Assembly: GCA_024637315.1 (NCBI GenBank)
Contig: JAGXFH010000061.1
Location: 24,772 to 88,771 of the forward strand
Source of the DNA: Brevirhabdus sp.
GTDB lineage: Bacteria > Pseudomonadota > Alphaproteobacteria > Rhodobacterales > Rhodobacteraceae
DNA: 64,000 nt
Reading direction: 5' to 3'
The notes under the pieces are model-generated. The model had not been told where the DNA came from. It did not search any database and saw nothing but the letters and a program-made list of their open reading frames with translations. The stretch's first letter is position 1. Every line of letters starts with the position of its first letter. This document shows, in pieces, positions 43,815 through 54,971 of the stretch. The translations under genes and the position numbers were made by a program.

Positions 43815-44816
43815 ATGACTGTAATCAACACCATGAACCGACGCGGATTTCTGAAGACAACCGTCGCCGCGTCAGGGGCGCTGGCGCTTCCGGGGATCGT
43901 CCGGGCGCAGGATGCCTATCCGTCCCGCAACATCAACACCATCATCCCCACGGCCGAAGGCGGCGGCGCCGACCGCAATTTCCGCGCCTTCACCAGCGTC
44001 TGGAAGAACAAGCTGGGGACAGAGTTCGAACCGGGCTACTACCCCGGCGCCTCGGGCCGTGTCGGGTACGAGATCTACATGGGCAAGCACGAGCCCGACG
44101 CCTACAGCCTGATCTTCGGCAACATGGGGCCGGAGGTGCTGAACTGGGCGATGCAGGCACCAGATTTCGACATCAACGACTATTTCTACTTCGGTCAGGT
44201 CGATGTCGATCCCTGCTGCCTGTTCGTCGGCGCCGAAAGCCCGCTTCAGACACTGGATGACGTAATCGCAGAGGGCAAGAAGCGCCGTCTGACCGTCGGC
44301 ACCAGCCGCATGGCGCATCCGGCCTCGATCGGGCTTCTGGCGCTTGGCGAGAAAACCGGCGCGGACTTCAACCTCGTGCCGCTTCAGGGTGGCAAGGGCA
44401 CCGTCGCCGGCGCAGTCACCGGAGAGGTCGATTTCTCGGTGCTGACCTCTGGCTCGGTCATCGCGGCGGGCGAAAGCGTCAAGACGCTGCTGGTCTTCGG
44501 CAAGAACCGGGTCGGCGAGCGGCTGAACAACGCGCCGGACATCAACGATGCGTTCGGCATGGACCTGCCGGAAATGCTGTCGGCCCGCGCCTTCGGCATC
44601 CACCGCAAGGCGGCAGAGGATTTCCCGGATCGCTATGAAAAGCTGACCACCACTTTCCGGGAATGCTTTGACGATCCGGCATTGATGGAAGCGTACCTGG
44701 CCACTGGCGGCACGCCTGAATACCTGAGCTATGGCGGAGCAGAGGAATGCGGTGCGTTCGCTGCGTCAATGCTGGAACTGGGTGCCCGCTACAAGTCGTT
44801 GCTGAGCGGCGCCTGA
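43815..44816 (+). CDS. Tripartite tricarboxylate transporter substrate-binding protein (TctC family)
   Basis: A 333-residue TctC/Bug-family binding protein. The N-terminus has a Tat signal ('NRRGFLKTTVAASGALALPG', cleavage near 'VRAQ'). The mature part follows the family order 'INTIIPTAEGGGADRNFRAF', 'ASGRVGYEIYMGKHEPDAY', 'FNLVPLQGGKGTVAGAVTGE'. It captures a carboxylate in the periplasm for TctAB. Strong AGGAGG upstream of ATG 43815. A perfect 12-bp hairpin follows the gene. Confidence 0.87.
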   Translation: MTVINTMNRRGFLKTTVAASGALALPGIVRAQDAYPSRNINTIIPTAEGGGADRNFRAFTSVWKNKLGTEFEPGYYPGASGRVGYEIYMGKHEPDAYSLIFGNMGPEVLNWAMQAPDFDINDYFYFGQVDVDPCCLFVGAESPLQTLDDVIAEGKKRRLTVGTSRMAHPASIGLLALGEKTGADFNLVPLQGGKGTVAGAVTGEVDFSVLTSGSVIAAGESVKTLLVFGKNRVGERLNNAPDINDAFGMDLPEMLSARAFGIHRKAAEDFPDRYEKLTTTFRECFDDPALMEAYLATGGTPEYLSYGGAEECGAFAASMLELGARYKSLLSGA

Positions 44817-44822
44817 GCTGAC

Positions 44823-44851
44823 ACGCGCGGCGGGGCTGTCCCGCCGCGCGT
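44823..44851 (+). terminator. Intercistronic hairpin after the TctC-type gene
   Basis: Perfect 12-bp stem ACGCGCGGCGGG / CCCGCCGCGCGT with loop GCTGT between the binding-protein and TctB genes. No U-tract follows, so partial termination or mRNA protection is likely. Confidence 0.65.
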
Positions 44852-44880
44852 CTGAATGCCCCCAAATCCCGAGGACACCC

Positions 44881-45393
44881 ATGACATTGAAGCCCGACGC
44901 GCCCAAGCGACAGCTCGGCGGAGAGCTTGTAATTCCAGCGCTGGCAATCGCCTTCACCTTGTATTTCTTCAGCACGATCTGGAACTCTCCCTGGACGGCA
45001 CAGGTCAGCGCGTTTCTGGTGGGCGGCATCCTGTTGTTCGTTTGCGCGATCTTTCTTGTCAGGGTGGCGCTGATGCTGCGGTCGGGTCAGGGGACTCTTG
45101 GATTCGGCAATCTGTTCACCCGCGAAGACATCAGATCCGGCCGCATCGGGCTGTTTGCGACCACCATCGGCTATTGCGTTCTGATCGACCGACTGGGGTT
45201 CACGCTGACGACCTTCCTGTTCCTGTCGATCAGCATGTACGTGTTGAGCAAGGGCAGGAACGTGGGCTTCATCACGCTGATCTCGGCAATCATGGCGCTG
45301 GCTGGCTGGGCGGTGTTCATCTGGGCGTTCGACACGCGGTTCCCGCGCGGCTGGTTTGAAACGACGATGAAGGCGGTGCTGGCCAATGGATAA
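44881..45393 (+). CDS. Tripartite tricarboxylate transporter small membrane subunit (TctB family)
   Basis: A 170-residue protein with four membrane segments ('LVIPALAIAFTLYFFSTIW', 'FLVGGILLFVCAIFLVRVAL', 'IGLFATTIGYCVLIDRLGFT', 'LISAIMALAGWAVFIWAF'). This is the poorly conserved small subunit of the TTT system. It overlaps the TctA-type gene by 8 bp. Confidence 0.85.
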   Translation: MTLKPDAPKRQLGGELVIPALAIAFTLYFFSTIWNSPWTAQVSAFLVGGILLFVCAIFLVRVALMLRSGQGTLGFGNLFTREDIRSGRIGLFATTIGYCVLIDRLGFTLTTFLFLSISMYVLSKGRNVGFITLISAIMALAGWAVFIWAFDTRFPRGWFETTMKAVLANG

Positions 45394-46900
45394 CACCACT
45401 GCACTTCTGTTCGAGGTCTTCCTTGAGACCGCAAGCTTCTGGTACATCATCGTGCCAACGATCTTTCTGGGCCTGATCGTCGGCGGCATCCCCGGCTTTT
45501 CCGCCGCCAATACCATCATCATCCTGATGCCCCTGACGCTGGCGATGAGTCTTCAGGGAGGCCTGGTCTTCATGGTGGCGCTTTACTGCTCTGCCCGCAT
45601 GGGGGCGGGGATTCCGGCGATTCTGGTGAACATCCCCGGCACGGCAGGGGCGGCGGCCACCCCGCTGGACGGATATCCGATGGCCAAGCAGGGCAAGGGC
45701 CAGCAGGCGCTTTCGATTTCCTTTGTCGCGTCCTGCATTGGTGGCCTGCTGACCACGATCATCGCGCTGGCAGCGATGCCCATCCTGGCGCGCGTGGGCT
45801 TTTACATGCATTCGACCGAGATGATCGTGGTGATGCTGTTCGGCATCTCGCTGATCGCCTCCATCGCCGCACAGGACATGGTAAAGGGACTGATCGCGGG
45901 GTTTCTGGGCCTGATGATCGGATCCATCGGCACGGATGTCGTCTATGCCACGCCGCGCGGCACCTTCGGTTTTCTGGAGCTTTACGATGGGGTTCCCCTG
46001 ATCCCGGCACTGGTCGGTCTTTTCGCAGTGTCCGAGGCGTTCATCATCATCGAGAAAAAGCTGATCGTGACGCATGAGGGCGACGTCAGGAAACCAAGCT
46101 GGCACGCCACGTTCGAAGGCGTGAACATCGCGCTGAAACGGTGGTGGCATATCGTCTGGACCTCGATCATCGGTCTGGTGATCGGCGTGATCCCCGGCGC
46201 TGGCGCCTCGATCGCCAGTTTCGTTGCCTATCAGCAGTCGCGATCGTTCTCGAAGACGCCGGAACTTTACGGCACCGGTCATCCCGAGGGCCTGATCGCG
46301 CCGGAAGCGGCGAACAACGGGGTGACCTCCGGGACGCTGGTGCCGCTGCTTGTACTGGGCATTCCCGGCGGTGCGACCGCCGCGATCATGCTGGTCGTCC
46401 TGCAGTATCATGGCGTCAGCTTCGGACCGTCGCTATTCGAAAATCAGCCTAAGGTCGGCTACGGCATGTTCATGGCGATGGCCATTTCATACGTGCTGAT
46501 GATTTTCACCATCTTGCCGCTCAGCCGGTACATGAGCCATGTGACGACGATCCCGACGATCTACCTTGCGCCGATGATCATCTCTTTCACGTTGGTCGGC
46601 GCTTTCGTGCCGCGTGAGTACATGTTCGACCTGTATCTGGCACTGGGGTTCGGCGTCTTGGGCTATATCGCGCGGCGCACCGGCTATCATGTCGCGGCAA
46701 TCCTGATCGGGGTCATCCTTGGCCCGCTTCTGGAAAAGTACTTCCTCTGGTCGCTGAAGAAATCCGATGGCGACATCATGGTGCTGTTCTCGTCGAACCT
46801 TGGCAACATCCTGTGGCTGTGCCTGCTGCTGTCACTGGTTCTGCCCGCCATCTTCGCCTTGCAGCGGAAACGTAAATCACAGGGGATCCCGATCCAATGA
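45386..46900 (+). CDS. Tripartite tricarboxylate transporter large permease (TctA family)
   Basis: A 504-residue permease with about 11-12 membrane segments and the TctA signatures 'GGIPGFSAANTIIILMPLTL', 'ILVNIPGTAGAAATPLDGYP' and 'GVIPGAGASIASFVAYQQSR'. It moves the carboxylate delivered by the TctC-type protein, driven by an ion gradient. Its stop overlaps the next gene (ATGA), tying transport to the LVIVD/OsmC/molybdenum-hydroxylase genes. Confidence 0.92.
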   Translation: MDNTTALLFEVFLETASFWYIIVPTIFLGLIVGGIPGFSAANTIIILMPLTLAMSLQGGLVFMVALYCSARMGAGIPAILVNIPGTAGAAATPLDGYPMAKQGKGQQALSISFVASCIGGLLTTIIALAAMPILARVGFYMHSTEMIVVMLFGISLIASIAAQDMVKGLIAGFLGLMIGSIGTDVVYATPRGTFGFLELYDGVPLIPALVGLFAVSEAFIIIEKKLIVTHEGDVRKPSWHATFEGVNIALKRWWHIVWTSIIGLVIGVIPGAGASIASFVAYQQSRSFSKTPELYGTGHPEGLIAPEAANNGVTSGTLVPLLVLGIPGGATAAIMLVVLQYHGVSFGPSLFENQPKVGYGMFMAMAISYVLMIFTILPLSRYMSHVTTIPTIYLAPMIISFTLVGAFVPREYMFDLYLALGFGVLGYIARRTGYHVAAILIGVILGPLLEKYFLWSLKKSDGDIMVLFSSNLGNILWLCLLLSLVLPAIFALQRKRKSQGIPIQ

Positions 46901-48165
46901 AACAGGAAGTCGAGTATCAGCTGACCCGCAACATCGAACGGCTGGGTCACCTTCCGATCGAGGGTGGCGGCCAGATCGTGGTCGAGGGCGGCTATGCCTA
47001 TATCGGCCATATGAAACCGCCGATGGGCACGTCTGTCATCGACGTCTCGAACCCTGCGGCTCCTGTTGTCGTGGCCCATGTGCCGCCACCGGACGACTGG
47101 TCGCATACTCACAAGGTCCGGGTCCGCGGCGACATCATGATCACCAATGTCGAACAGGATCGCCGCCATTTCCTGCGCAAGGCCGACAAGATCGCGGGCA
47201 TCCGGAAAGAGCTGGGCGACGGGGCCACCGACGCGCAGGTTGCCGAAAGGCTGGGGGTCAAGCCCTCTGACATCGCGGATCTCGAACAGGCGCTGGCGCG
47301 CGGCTACCACAGCGGCGGGTTCCGGGTCTGGGACATCTCTGACAAGACCGCGCCGAAACTGATGTCTTACGTCAAGACGCACGGCTTTGGCGTGCATCGT
47401 TTCGATATGGACGCGAACTACGCCTATATCTCGACAGAGATGGAAGGCTATGTCGGCAACATCCTTGTGGTCTACGATATCTCCGATCCCGCCAACCCGA
47501 CCGAGGTTTCGCGCTGGCACATGCCGGGCCAGCATGTCGCGGGCGGCGAAACCCCGACCTGGGACGGCTACGGCGTCAGGCTGCATCATGCGATGCGCAG
47601 CGGAGACGAGCTTTGGGCCGCCGTCTGGCACGCCGGATACCGGGTGCTGGATGCCAGCGATATCCGCAACCTGACGGTCAAGGGCAGCTATCGCTTTCCG
47701 GCGGCCATCCCCGAACCGACCCACACCGTGATGCCGCTGGAACAGCCGATCAACGGCCGCCGCTATGCGGTGGCGATCGACGAAGAGCATGACCACCGAC
47801 CGGGCCGTCTGCATGGCTTCATCTGGGTGATCGACGTGACCGATCCCGCCGCGATGGAACCTGTGGCGGCATGGGATCTCAGCGAACGGTCGTGCCCTTG
47901 GGTGGGCCAGCCCGGCGTCCGGTTCGGCGGCCATCAGTTTCGCGAAAAGCTGGACGACACGCTGGTCTATGCCACCTGGTTCGCCGGTGGTCTGCGGGTT
48001 CTGGACCTTGCCGATCCGAAGCTGCCGGTCGAGGTCGCGCATTACATGGTGCCCGGACCTGATGGAACGCCCCCGCAATCGAACGATGTCGATGTCGGTG
48101 ATGACGGTCTGATCTATCTGCTGGACCGCACCAACGGCATGGAAATACTGAGGATGACGCGATGA
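46897..48165 (+). CDS. LVIVD-repeat beta-propeller protein
   Basis: A 422-residue protein with repeated LVIVD-type blades ('YAYIGHMKPPMGTSVIDVSN', 'GGFRVWDISDKTAPKLMSYV', 'NILVVYDISDPANPTEVSRW', 'GGLRVLDLADPKLPVEVAHY'), probably a seven-bladed propeller. A 45-residue insert with an HTH-like stretch ('DAQVAERLGVKPSDIADLEQ') interrupts blades 2 and 3. It has no signal peptide, so it is probably cytoplasmic, and no known catalytic motif. Coupled by ATGA to genes on both sides; a binding or enzymatic role in the same pathway is inferred. Confidence 0.8.
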   Translation: MKQEVEYQLTRNIERLGHLPIEGGGQIVVEGGYAYIGHMKPPMGTSVIDVSNPAAPVVVAHVPPPDDWSHTHKVRVRGDIMITNVEQDRRHFLRKADKIAGIRKELGDGATDAQVAERLGVKPSDIADLEQALARGYHSGGFRVWDISDKTAPKLMSYVKTHGFGVHRFDMDANYAYISTEMEGYVGNILVVYDISDPANPTEVSRWHMPGQHVAGGETPTWDGYGVRLHHAMRSGDELWAAVWHAGYRVLDASDIRNLTVKGSYRFPAAIPEPTHTVMPLEQPINGRRYAVAIDEEHDHRPGRLHGFIWVIDVTDPAAMEPVAAWDLSERSCPWVGQPGVRFGGHQFREKLDDTLVYATWFAGGLRVLDLADPKLPVEVAHYMVPGPDGTPPQSNDVDVGDDGLIYLLDRTNGMEILRMTR

Positions 48166-48641
48166 CCGACCCCGACCTGCTTGCGCCCAGCATCGACCCG
48201 AACACCAAGGCGCTTGGCATCCGCCGTGTCAGCGCAAGAAACGAGGCAACGACCCGCACCGTCATGATGGTGCGCGACCATGTCGTGATCACCGACGAGA
48301 AGGGACTGAACACCGGTCCCACCCCGCTGGAAATGGCGCTGAGCTCGCTTCTGGGCTGCGAGGGCGTGATCATCAACCGGTGTGCCGAGGCGATGAACTT
48401 TGCCTATACCGCTGTCGACATGGAAGCGGACGGAGAGGTTGACCAGCGCGGATCGCGCGGCGTGCAGGGCGTGCGGCCCTATTTCAACTGGGTCCGGATG
48501 CGCATCCGCATTCATACCGACGAACCGCAGGACCGGCTGGATCGGCTGGTCCGCAACGTGGAATCCCGCTGCCCGGTGATGAACCTGTTCAAGTCCGCCG
48601 ATGTCGATCTGGAGATCAAATGGGAGCGTGTGGAGCAGTGA
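48162..48641 (+). CDS. OsmC family protein
   Basis: A 159-residue OsmC/Ohr-fold protein. 'GPTPLEMALSSLLGCEGVII' carries the first conserved Cys, and 'NVESRCPVMNLFKSADVDLE' the second, the pair used to reduce peroxides in Ohr/OsmC. It may protect the neighbouring molybdenum hydroxylase, which can make peroxide, or have a pathway-specific role. Coupled to both neighbours (ATGA before, GTGA after). Confidence 0.85.
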   Translation: MTDPDLLAPSIDPNTKALGIRRVSARNEATTRTVMMVRDHVVITDEKGLNTGPTPLEMALSSLLGCEGVIINRCAEAMNFAYTAVDMEADGEVDQRGSRGVQGVRPYFNWVRMRIRIHTDEPQDRLDRLVRNVESRCPVMNLFKSADVDLEIKWERVEQ

Positions 48642-49093
48642 GCCTGACAATCCGGGTGAATGGTCAGTCGCATGAAATAGCGTCTGATCCCGACACGCCG
48701 CTGATCTATGTCCTGCGCGATGAACTGAAGCTGAAGGGCGCCAAGCTTGGCTGCGGGCTGGAGCAATGCGGCGCCTGCGCGGTTCTTGTGGATGGCAAGG
48801 CGGTGCTGTCCTGCGTCACTGCGGTCGAGGCGTTCGACGGGCAGGACATCACCACGGTCGAGGGGATATCCGCCGAGGAAACCGGGCGTCGCGTGCAGGC
48901 GGCATTCGTCGAAGCCTCGGCTGCGCAATGCGGCTATTGCACCGCGGGTCTGGTGGTCGCTGCGACGGCGCTTCTGACCGAAACGCCGGATCCCGACCGT
49001 GAAACGATCCTTGCGGCGCTGACCCCGCATCTGTGCCGCTGCGGGTCGCATCCGCGGGTTGTGAAGGCGGTCCAGCGTGCGGCCGGATCATGA
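48638..49093 (+). CDS. [2Fe-2S] subunit of a molybdenum hydroxylase
   Basis: A 151-residue small subunit of the xanthine dehydrogenase/isoquinoline oxidoreductase family. The plant-type ferredoxin site is 'LGCGLEQCGACAVLVDGKAV' (three Cys, the fourth in 'LSC'), and the second cluster uses 'QCGYCTAG' and 'LCRCGSHPR'. It relays electrons from the molybdopterin subunit. GTG 48638 gives the usual N-terminus and overlaps the OsmC stop. No FAD subunit gene is adjacent. Confidence 0.92.
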   Translation: MSLTIRVNGQSHEIASDPDTPLIYVLRDELKLKGAKLGCGLEQCGACAVLVDGKAVLSCVTAVEAFDGQDITTVEGISAEETGRRVQAAFVEASAAQCGYCTAGLVVAATALLTETPDPDRETILAALTPHLCRCGSHPRVVKAVQRAAGS

Positions 49094-51204
49094 GCATCGC
49101 ACAGTATCCGCTGATCTCGGACTGGATCACCGTCAGCGACGGGCGGCTTGTGGTGACCAGCGGGAAGGTCGATATCGGGCAGCGCATCTCGACCGCGCTG
49201 GCTCAGATCGTCCATGAAGAGCTTACGGTGCCGCATGGCCTGATCGACATGGCCCCGGTCCGCACCGGCCGGTCGCCGGATGAAGGCATCACATCGGGCA
49301 GCAACTCGGTCGAGCAGTCGGGCCAGGCGCTGCGCTGCGCATCCGCCTCGCTTCGCGAGGTGCTGGTGAGTGTGGCGGCCACCCGGATCGGATGTCTGCC
49401 AAAGGATCTGGTGCTTTCGGACGGCACGCTGCAGCTTCCCGCGACGAACCACCGCCTGTCGATCGTCGGGCTTGCGGGCGACGTGGACCTGTCGTGCCGC
49501 ATCGACCCCGAAGTTGCGTTCCTGGAGGTTCGTCACGAAACCAGCCCGCGGCCTGCGATGCGGGGCATTGCCGCGATGGCTGAAGGCAGCTTCACCTTCG
49601 TTCACGACATCGACGTGCCGGGAATGCTGCATGCCCGCGTCGTTCGTCCGCCCCACGCCCATGCACGCCTGGAGGCGACGGCTGACGGTGCCGAAGCGCG
49701 GCTTGCGTCCGAAGGACTGCGGCTGATCCGCGACGGCAGCTTTCTGGCCGTCACGGGGCCGCAGGAATGGCCGGTGGTCAAGGCTGCCCGCAGGCTGGCT
49801 CTGAGCAGTCGCTGGGATGTCGGTGCCGGGTTGCCCGAGACGCAGATCTTCACGCGGCTGAACGCGACCGGGGCCGTTAGAATTCCGGTCATCGACGGCA
49901 CACCGACGCCGGGCGACATCGGCGACCCCTTGCGCGATCCTGTCCACAGCGCGCGATACGAGCGTCCGTATCAGCTGCACGCAGCCCTTGGACCCTCTGC
50001 GGCGATGGCCGTCTGGCAAGACGACACGCTGTCGATCACATGCCACAGCCAGGGGATATACCCGCTTCGCGCAAGCATCGCGGACAGTCTGGGGCTCGAT
50101 CCAGAGAGCGTGGACATCAGCCACGTTCCCGGCTCGGGCTGCTATGGCCATAACGGAGCCGATGACGCCGCATTCGAGGCCGCGTTGATCGCGATGCAGA
50201 TCCCTCGGACGCCCGTTCTTGTGAAATGGACCCGCGAGGACGAACATCGGTGGGAACCCTTTGCTCCGGCAATGGCGGTCGACCTTGCGGCGACGGTTGT
50301 GGATGGAAAGATCTCTGCATTCTCGGCCGAAGTCTTCAGCGACACCCACCGGGGCCGCCCGCGTCCCGGCCCGGACCGGGCAGGGCCCAGCCGGCTGCTT
50401 GCCAACCGGTACCGCGCCGATCCCATCAGCCCGGCCGAAGCGCAACCCAACATGGGTCATCATGCCGGAATGCATCGCAATCTCGACCCGATCTATGACT
50501 TCCCGGTCAAGCGGCTGGTGAAGAATCTCGTTACCGGACTGCCGCACCGCACCTCGGCGATGCGCTGTCTTGGGGCAGCGGCGAACATCTTTGCGCTTGA
50601 AAGTTTCATCGACGAACTCGCGCGCGGCAACGCGCTCGATCCGTTCGAATTCCGACGCGCCCACCTTTCGGACGCGCGCGCTGTCGCCGTGCTGGATGAG
50701 CTGAGGCGACTGGTTGCCGAACTGCCCCCCCGATCACAGACCGGCGGACGCGGCATCGCCTATGCGCAATACAAGAACCAGATGACCCGTGTCGGGATAT
50801 GCGTCGATCTGGAGGTCAGCGACCGGGCAGAGGTTCGTCTGACACGCGCGACCATCGTGGCCGATGCCGGGCGAGTGGTCGATATCGAGGGCCTGAAGGC
50901 GCAGTTGGAAGGTGGCTTCATACAGGCCGCAAGCTGGGCGCTGTGTGAAGAAGTCCGCTGGGACCGCGACGGTATCCAGTCATATGACTGGGACGAGTAC
51001 CCTGTCATCCGCTTCGACAACATACCGGTTTTCGACGTCAAGGTCCTGGACCGGCCCAGGGAAAAGTCGCTTGGCGCGGGCGAGGCTTCGCCGGGTCCGA
51101 CGATAGCCGCGATCGCCAATGCCATACATGATGCAACCGGACTGCGCCTGCGCCGCATGCCATTCACCGCGGATGCGATACTCCGACATGCCAGCGCGCA
51201 GTAG
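49090..51204 (+). CDS. Molybdopterin-binding subunit of a molybdenum hydroxylase (IorB-like)
   Basis: A 704-residue catalytic subunit. It follows the IorB-type order: 'SGKVDIGQRISTALAQIVHE', 'TSGSNSVEQSGQALRCASAS', 'HDIDVPGMLHARVVRPPHAH', 'SHVPGSGCYGHNGADDAAFE' and the C-terminal 'GAGEASPGPTIAAIANAI', whose Glu is the expected catalytic base. It hydroxylates a heteroaromatic ring or oxidises an aldehyde with water as oxygen source. The substrate is unknown; a heterocyclic carboxylate fits the transporters. Starts by ATGA overlap and ends the operon. Confidence 0.88.
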   Translation: MSIAQYPLISDWITVSDGRLVVTSGKVDIGQRISTALAQIVHEELTVPHGLIDMAPVRTGRSPDEGITSGSNSVEQSGQALRCASASLREVLVSVAATRIGCLPKDLVLSDGTLQLPATNHRLSIVGLAGDVDLSCRIDPEVAFLEVRHETSPRPAMRGIAAMAEGSFTFVHDIDVPGMLHARVVRPPHAHARLEATADGAEARLASEGLRLIRDGSFLAVTGPQEWPVVKAARRLALSSRWDVGAGLPETQIFTRLNATGAVRIPVIDGTPTPGDIGDPLRDPVHSARYERPYQLHAALGPSAAMAVWQDDTLSITCHSQGIYPLRASIADSLGLDPESVDISHVPGSGCYGHNGADDAAFEAALIAMQIPRTPVLVKWTREDEHRWEPFAPAMAVDLAATVVDGKISAFSAEVFSDTHRGRPRPGPDRAGPSRLLANRYRADPISPAEAQPNMGHHAGMHRNLDPIYDFPVKRLVKNLVTGLPHRTSAMRCLGAAANIFALESFIDELARGNALDPFEFRRAHLSDARAVAVLDELRRLVAELPPRSQTGGRGIAYAQYKNQMTRVGICVDLEVSDRAEVRLTRATIVADAGRVVDIEGLKAQLEGGFIQAASWALCEEVRWDRDGIQSYDWDEYPVIRFDNIPVFDVKVLDRPREKSLGAGEASPGPTIAAIANAIHDATGLRLRRMPFTADAILRHASAQ

Positions 51205-51541
51205 TGCTGGCGCTGGATGTCGATCTGCTCCTTGGACAGGCTGTCCAGCGCGCCCCTTGTGGGGTCTGTTGCCGGAGAGTTCAGGATCCTGAGCCAAGCA
51301 CCGAGCACCTGTTTGCCGTATTCACGCAGGATACCGTTGGGATCGACGGATCGCTAGATCGTCACCGACACGAGCGGATTGCTGGTCGGCCCCGATTTCC
51401 ACAGCGGCGGCGCAGTTGAACTTGAAATTGTCTCGACTGTAAAGGAAGTGTTCCTGGTCAATGCGAGAAAGTGTTGGTTCTCACTCCTCCCGGAGCCTTC
51501 CAGCACGAGCCGCGGCGGCAAGGCGGGCGGGTGGCGCGCGT
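51205..51541. other. Gap between the molybdenum hydroxylase and urease operons, no gene supported
   Basis: Convergent gene ends flank this 337-bp stretch. Short open frames exist on both strands, none with a family pattern or ribosome-binding site. It may hold decayed sequence; no clear terminator hairpin was found. Confidence 0.5.
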
Positions 51542-52174
51542 TCATGCGTCTTGAAGTGGCGCGGCGATCGCCCCTGCATCCGCAAGCAGGCTGCAAATCT
51601 CTTCTACTCCCATCCGCGCCCGCAGATTGGCGAAGACGTAAGGTCGCTGGCCCCGCATCAGCTTGGCGTCGCGGTCCATGACCTGCAGGCTGGCGCCGAC
51701 GTGAGGGGCAAGATCGGTCTTGTTTATGACAAGGATGTCGGATTTGGTAATGGCAGGACCGCCCTTGCGCGGGATCTCTTCGCCTGCGGCGACGTCGATC
51801 ACATAGATCGTAATGTCTGCAAGCTCGGGGCTGAACGTTGCTGACAGGTTGTCACCGCCGCTTTCGATCAGGACAATCTCGACTTCCGGGTGGCGCCGGA
51901 TCATCTCGGCCACGGCGCCAAGATTGATCGACGCGTCCTCGCGGATCGCGGTATGCGGACAGCCGCCGGTTTCAACACCGATGATGCGGTCGGCGGGCAG
52001 AACTTGCATCCGCATCAGCGCTTCGGCATCTTCCTGGGTATAGATGTCGTTGGTGATCACGCCGATGGAGTGGCTGTCGCGAAACGCCTCGCAAAGCGCC
52101 GCGGTCAGCGTGGTCTTGCCTGCCCCCACCGGGCCGCCAATACCCACGCGCAAGGGGCCGTTGAAACGGGTCAT
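51542..52174 (-). CDS. ureG: Urease accessory GTPase
   Basis: A 210-residue SIMIBI GTPase that drives nickel insertion into urease. P-loop '[19 protein letters not shown]' (residues about 13-31), nickel site '[16 protein letters not shown]' (Cys-Pro-His), '[19 protein letters not shown]', and the guanine-specific '[10 protein letters not shown]'. Overlaps ureF by ATGA. Last gene of the ureDABCEFG operon. Confidence 0.96.
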   Translation of the reverse strand: MTRFNGPLRVGIGGPVGAGKTTLTAALCEAFRDSHSIGVITNDIYTQEDAEALMRMQVLPADRIIGVETGGCPHTAIREDASINLGAVAEMIRRHPEVEIVLIESGGDNLSATFSPELADITIYVIDVAAGEEIPRKGGPAITKSDILVINKTDLAPHVGASLQVMDRDAKLMRGQRPYVFANLRARMGVEEICSLLADAGAIAAPLQDA

Positions 52175-52827
52175 GTGCGGAAAATCCTCGTGTGTTGGGT
52201 TTCATGTCGCATCGCCGCGATATCGGCTAGAAAGGCCGTGCTGGAGAGTTGGCCGAGATCACCGTGCTGGGTCGCATCAGCGATCTCCTCGCACAATGGC
52301 GCAAGCCGCCGGATCTGCCTTTGCCCGTCGGTTTGCCCCAGCGGAACAAGGCGGATGCCCGCCGAGACGATGTTGCTGGAAAAGGCCTGTAGATACATCG
52401 CCGCAGTCAACTCCAGCGGCAGGCCAGCCAGCCGGGCCGCGCGGCCCACGGCGACCGGATGACAAAGCGCGGGCAGGTCGAAGCCCCAGATCGCGGCAGT
52501 CGTTTGCGCGAAGGCTGCGCCCTGAAGGCTGGTTTCCAGCAGGCGTTCTCGCGCGGGCGCGAAGGCGCTGCAAATCGCGTCGATCTCAGTAACTTCGTCC
52601 GAGTTCTCGCATCGAAAGGTCGCAGCCAGCAACAGGGCGTCGGCCTGTCCGCTGCCGTGCTGCAGAACCTCCGCCACCCAGATGAAAAGGCTTTCGGGGT
52701 CGGCGACCGTTTCATCCTCGATGGCGGCCTCCAGCCCGTGCGAATAGCTGAACGCGCCGACCGGATAGGCCGGCGACAGCCATTGCGCCAGCGTCAGGAT
52801 ATCGGCGCTGTCAATGGGCATGGCCAT
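52171..52827 (-). CDS. ureF: Urease accessory protein
   Basis: A 218-residue helical protein with the UreF pattern '[20 protein letters not shown]', '[15 protein letters not shown]' and '[20 protein letters not shown]'. It bridges UreD and UreG in the activation complex. The ATG at 52827 is preferred; another lies two codons on. The start overlaps the His-rich end of ureE. Confidence 0.92.
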   Translation of the reverse strand: MAMPIDSADILTLAQWLSPAYPVGAFSYSHGLEAAIEDETVADPESLFIWVAEVLQHGSGQADALLLAATFRCENSDEVTEIDAICSAFAPARERLLETSLQGAAFAQTTAAIWGFDLPALCHPVAVGRAARLAGLPLELTAAMYLQAFSSNIVSAGIRLVPLGQTDGQRQIRRLAPLCEEIADATQHGDLGQLSSTAFLADIAAMRHETQHTRIFRT

Positions 52828-53257
52828 GCGTCCGGCCATGGCCATAGGCGCCACCCTCGGGGGTGAAGGGTTCGACGACTTCGCGGATCGACGCGCCGAT
52901 CTTCTCCAGCATGTCCCGGATTACGTGATCGCGCTGGATCAGCAAACGTTCATTCTCGATCTGGCAGGGTGTGTGACGGTTGCCGATATGCCAGGCAAGA
53001 CGCAGCAGATCGGGACCGGTGATTGCAAGCAACGGTTCCTGCGCGGGGCGGATACCGACAAGTCGGCCGTCCTGCAGCAGGAATGCATCGCCATCGTTCA
53101 GCGACAGGGTGTGTTCCAGATCGACAAGAAACCGCTCGCCTCCGTCGGTGGTCAGCACCTTGCGTCTCAGAAACCTGTCGTCATAGGTCAGCGTCACCCG
53201 CTCCTGCGGATCATGGGACTGTATGATGGATTGGCAGAGGGGCAGATCCATGGGCAT
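52811..53257 (-). CDS. ureE: Urease accessory metallochaperone
   Basis: A 148-residue nickel carrier. 'DRFLRRKVLTTDGGERFLVD' is the N-terminal peptide-binding domain; 'LAWHIGNRHTPCQIENERLL' contains the interface metal-binding His; and the C-terminus '[13 protein letters not shown]' is His-rich for nickel. Lies 4 bp after ureC. Confidence 0.93.
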   Translation of the reverse strand: MPMDLPLCQSIIQSHDPQERVTLTYDDRFLRRKVLTTDGGERFLVDLEHTLSLNDGDAFLLQDGRLVGIRPAQEPLLAITGPDLLRLAWHIGNRHTPCQIENERLLIQRDHVIRDMLEKIGASIREVVEPFTPEGGAYGHGRTHGHAH

Positions 53258-53261
53258 ATCC

Positions 53262-54970
<1,709 letters not shown>

Positions 54971-54971
<1 letters not shown>

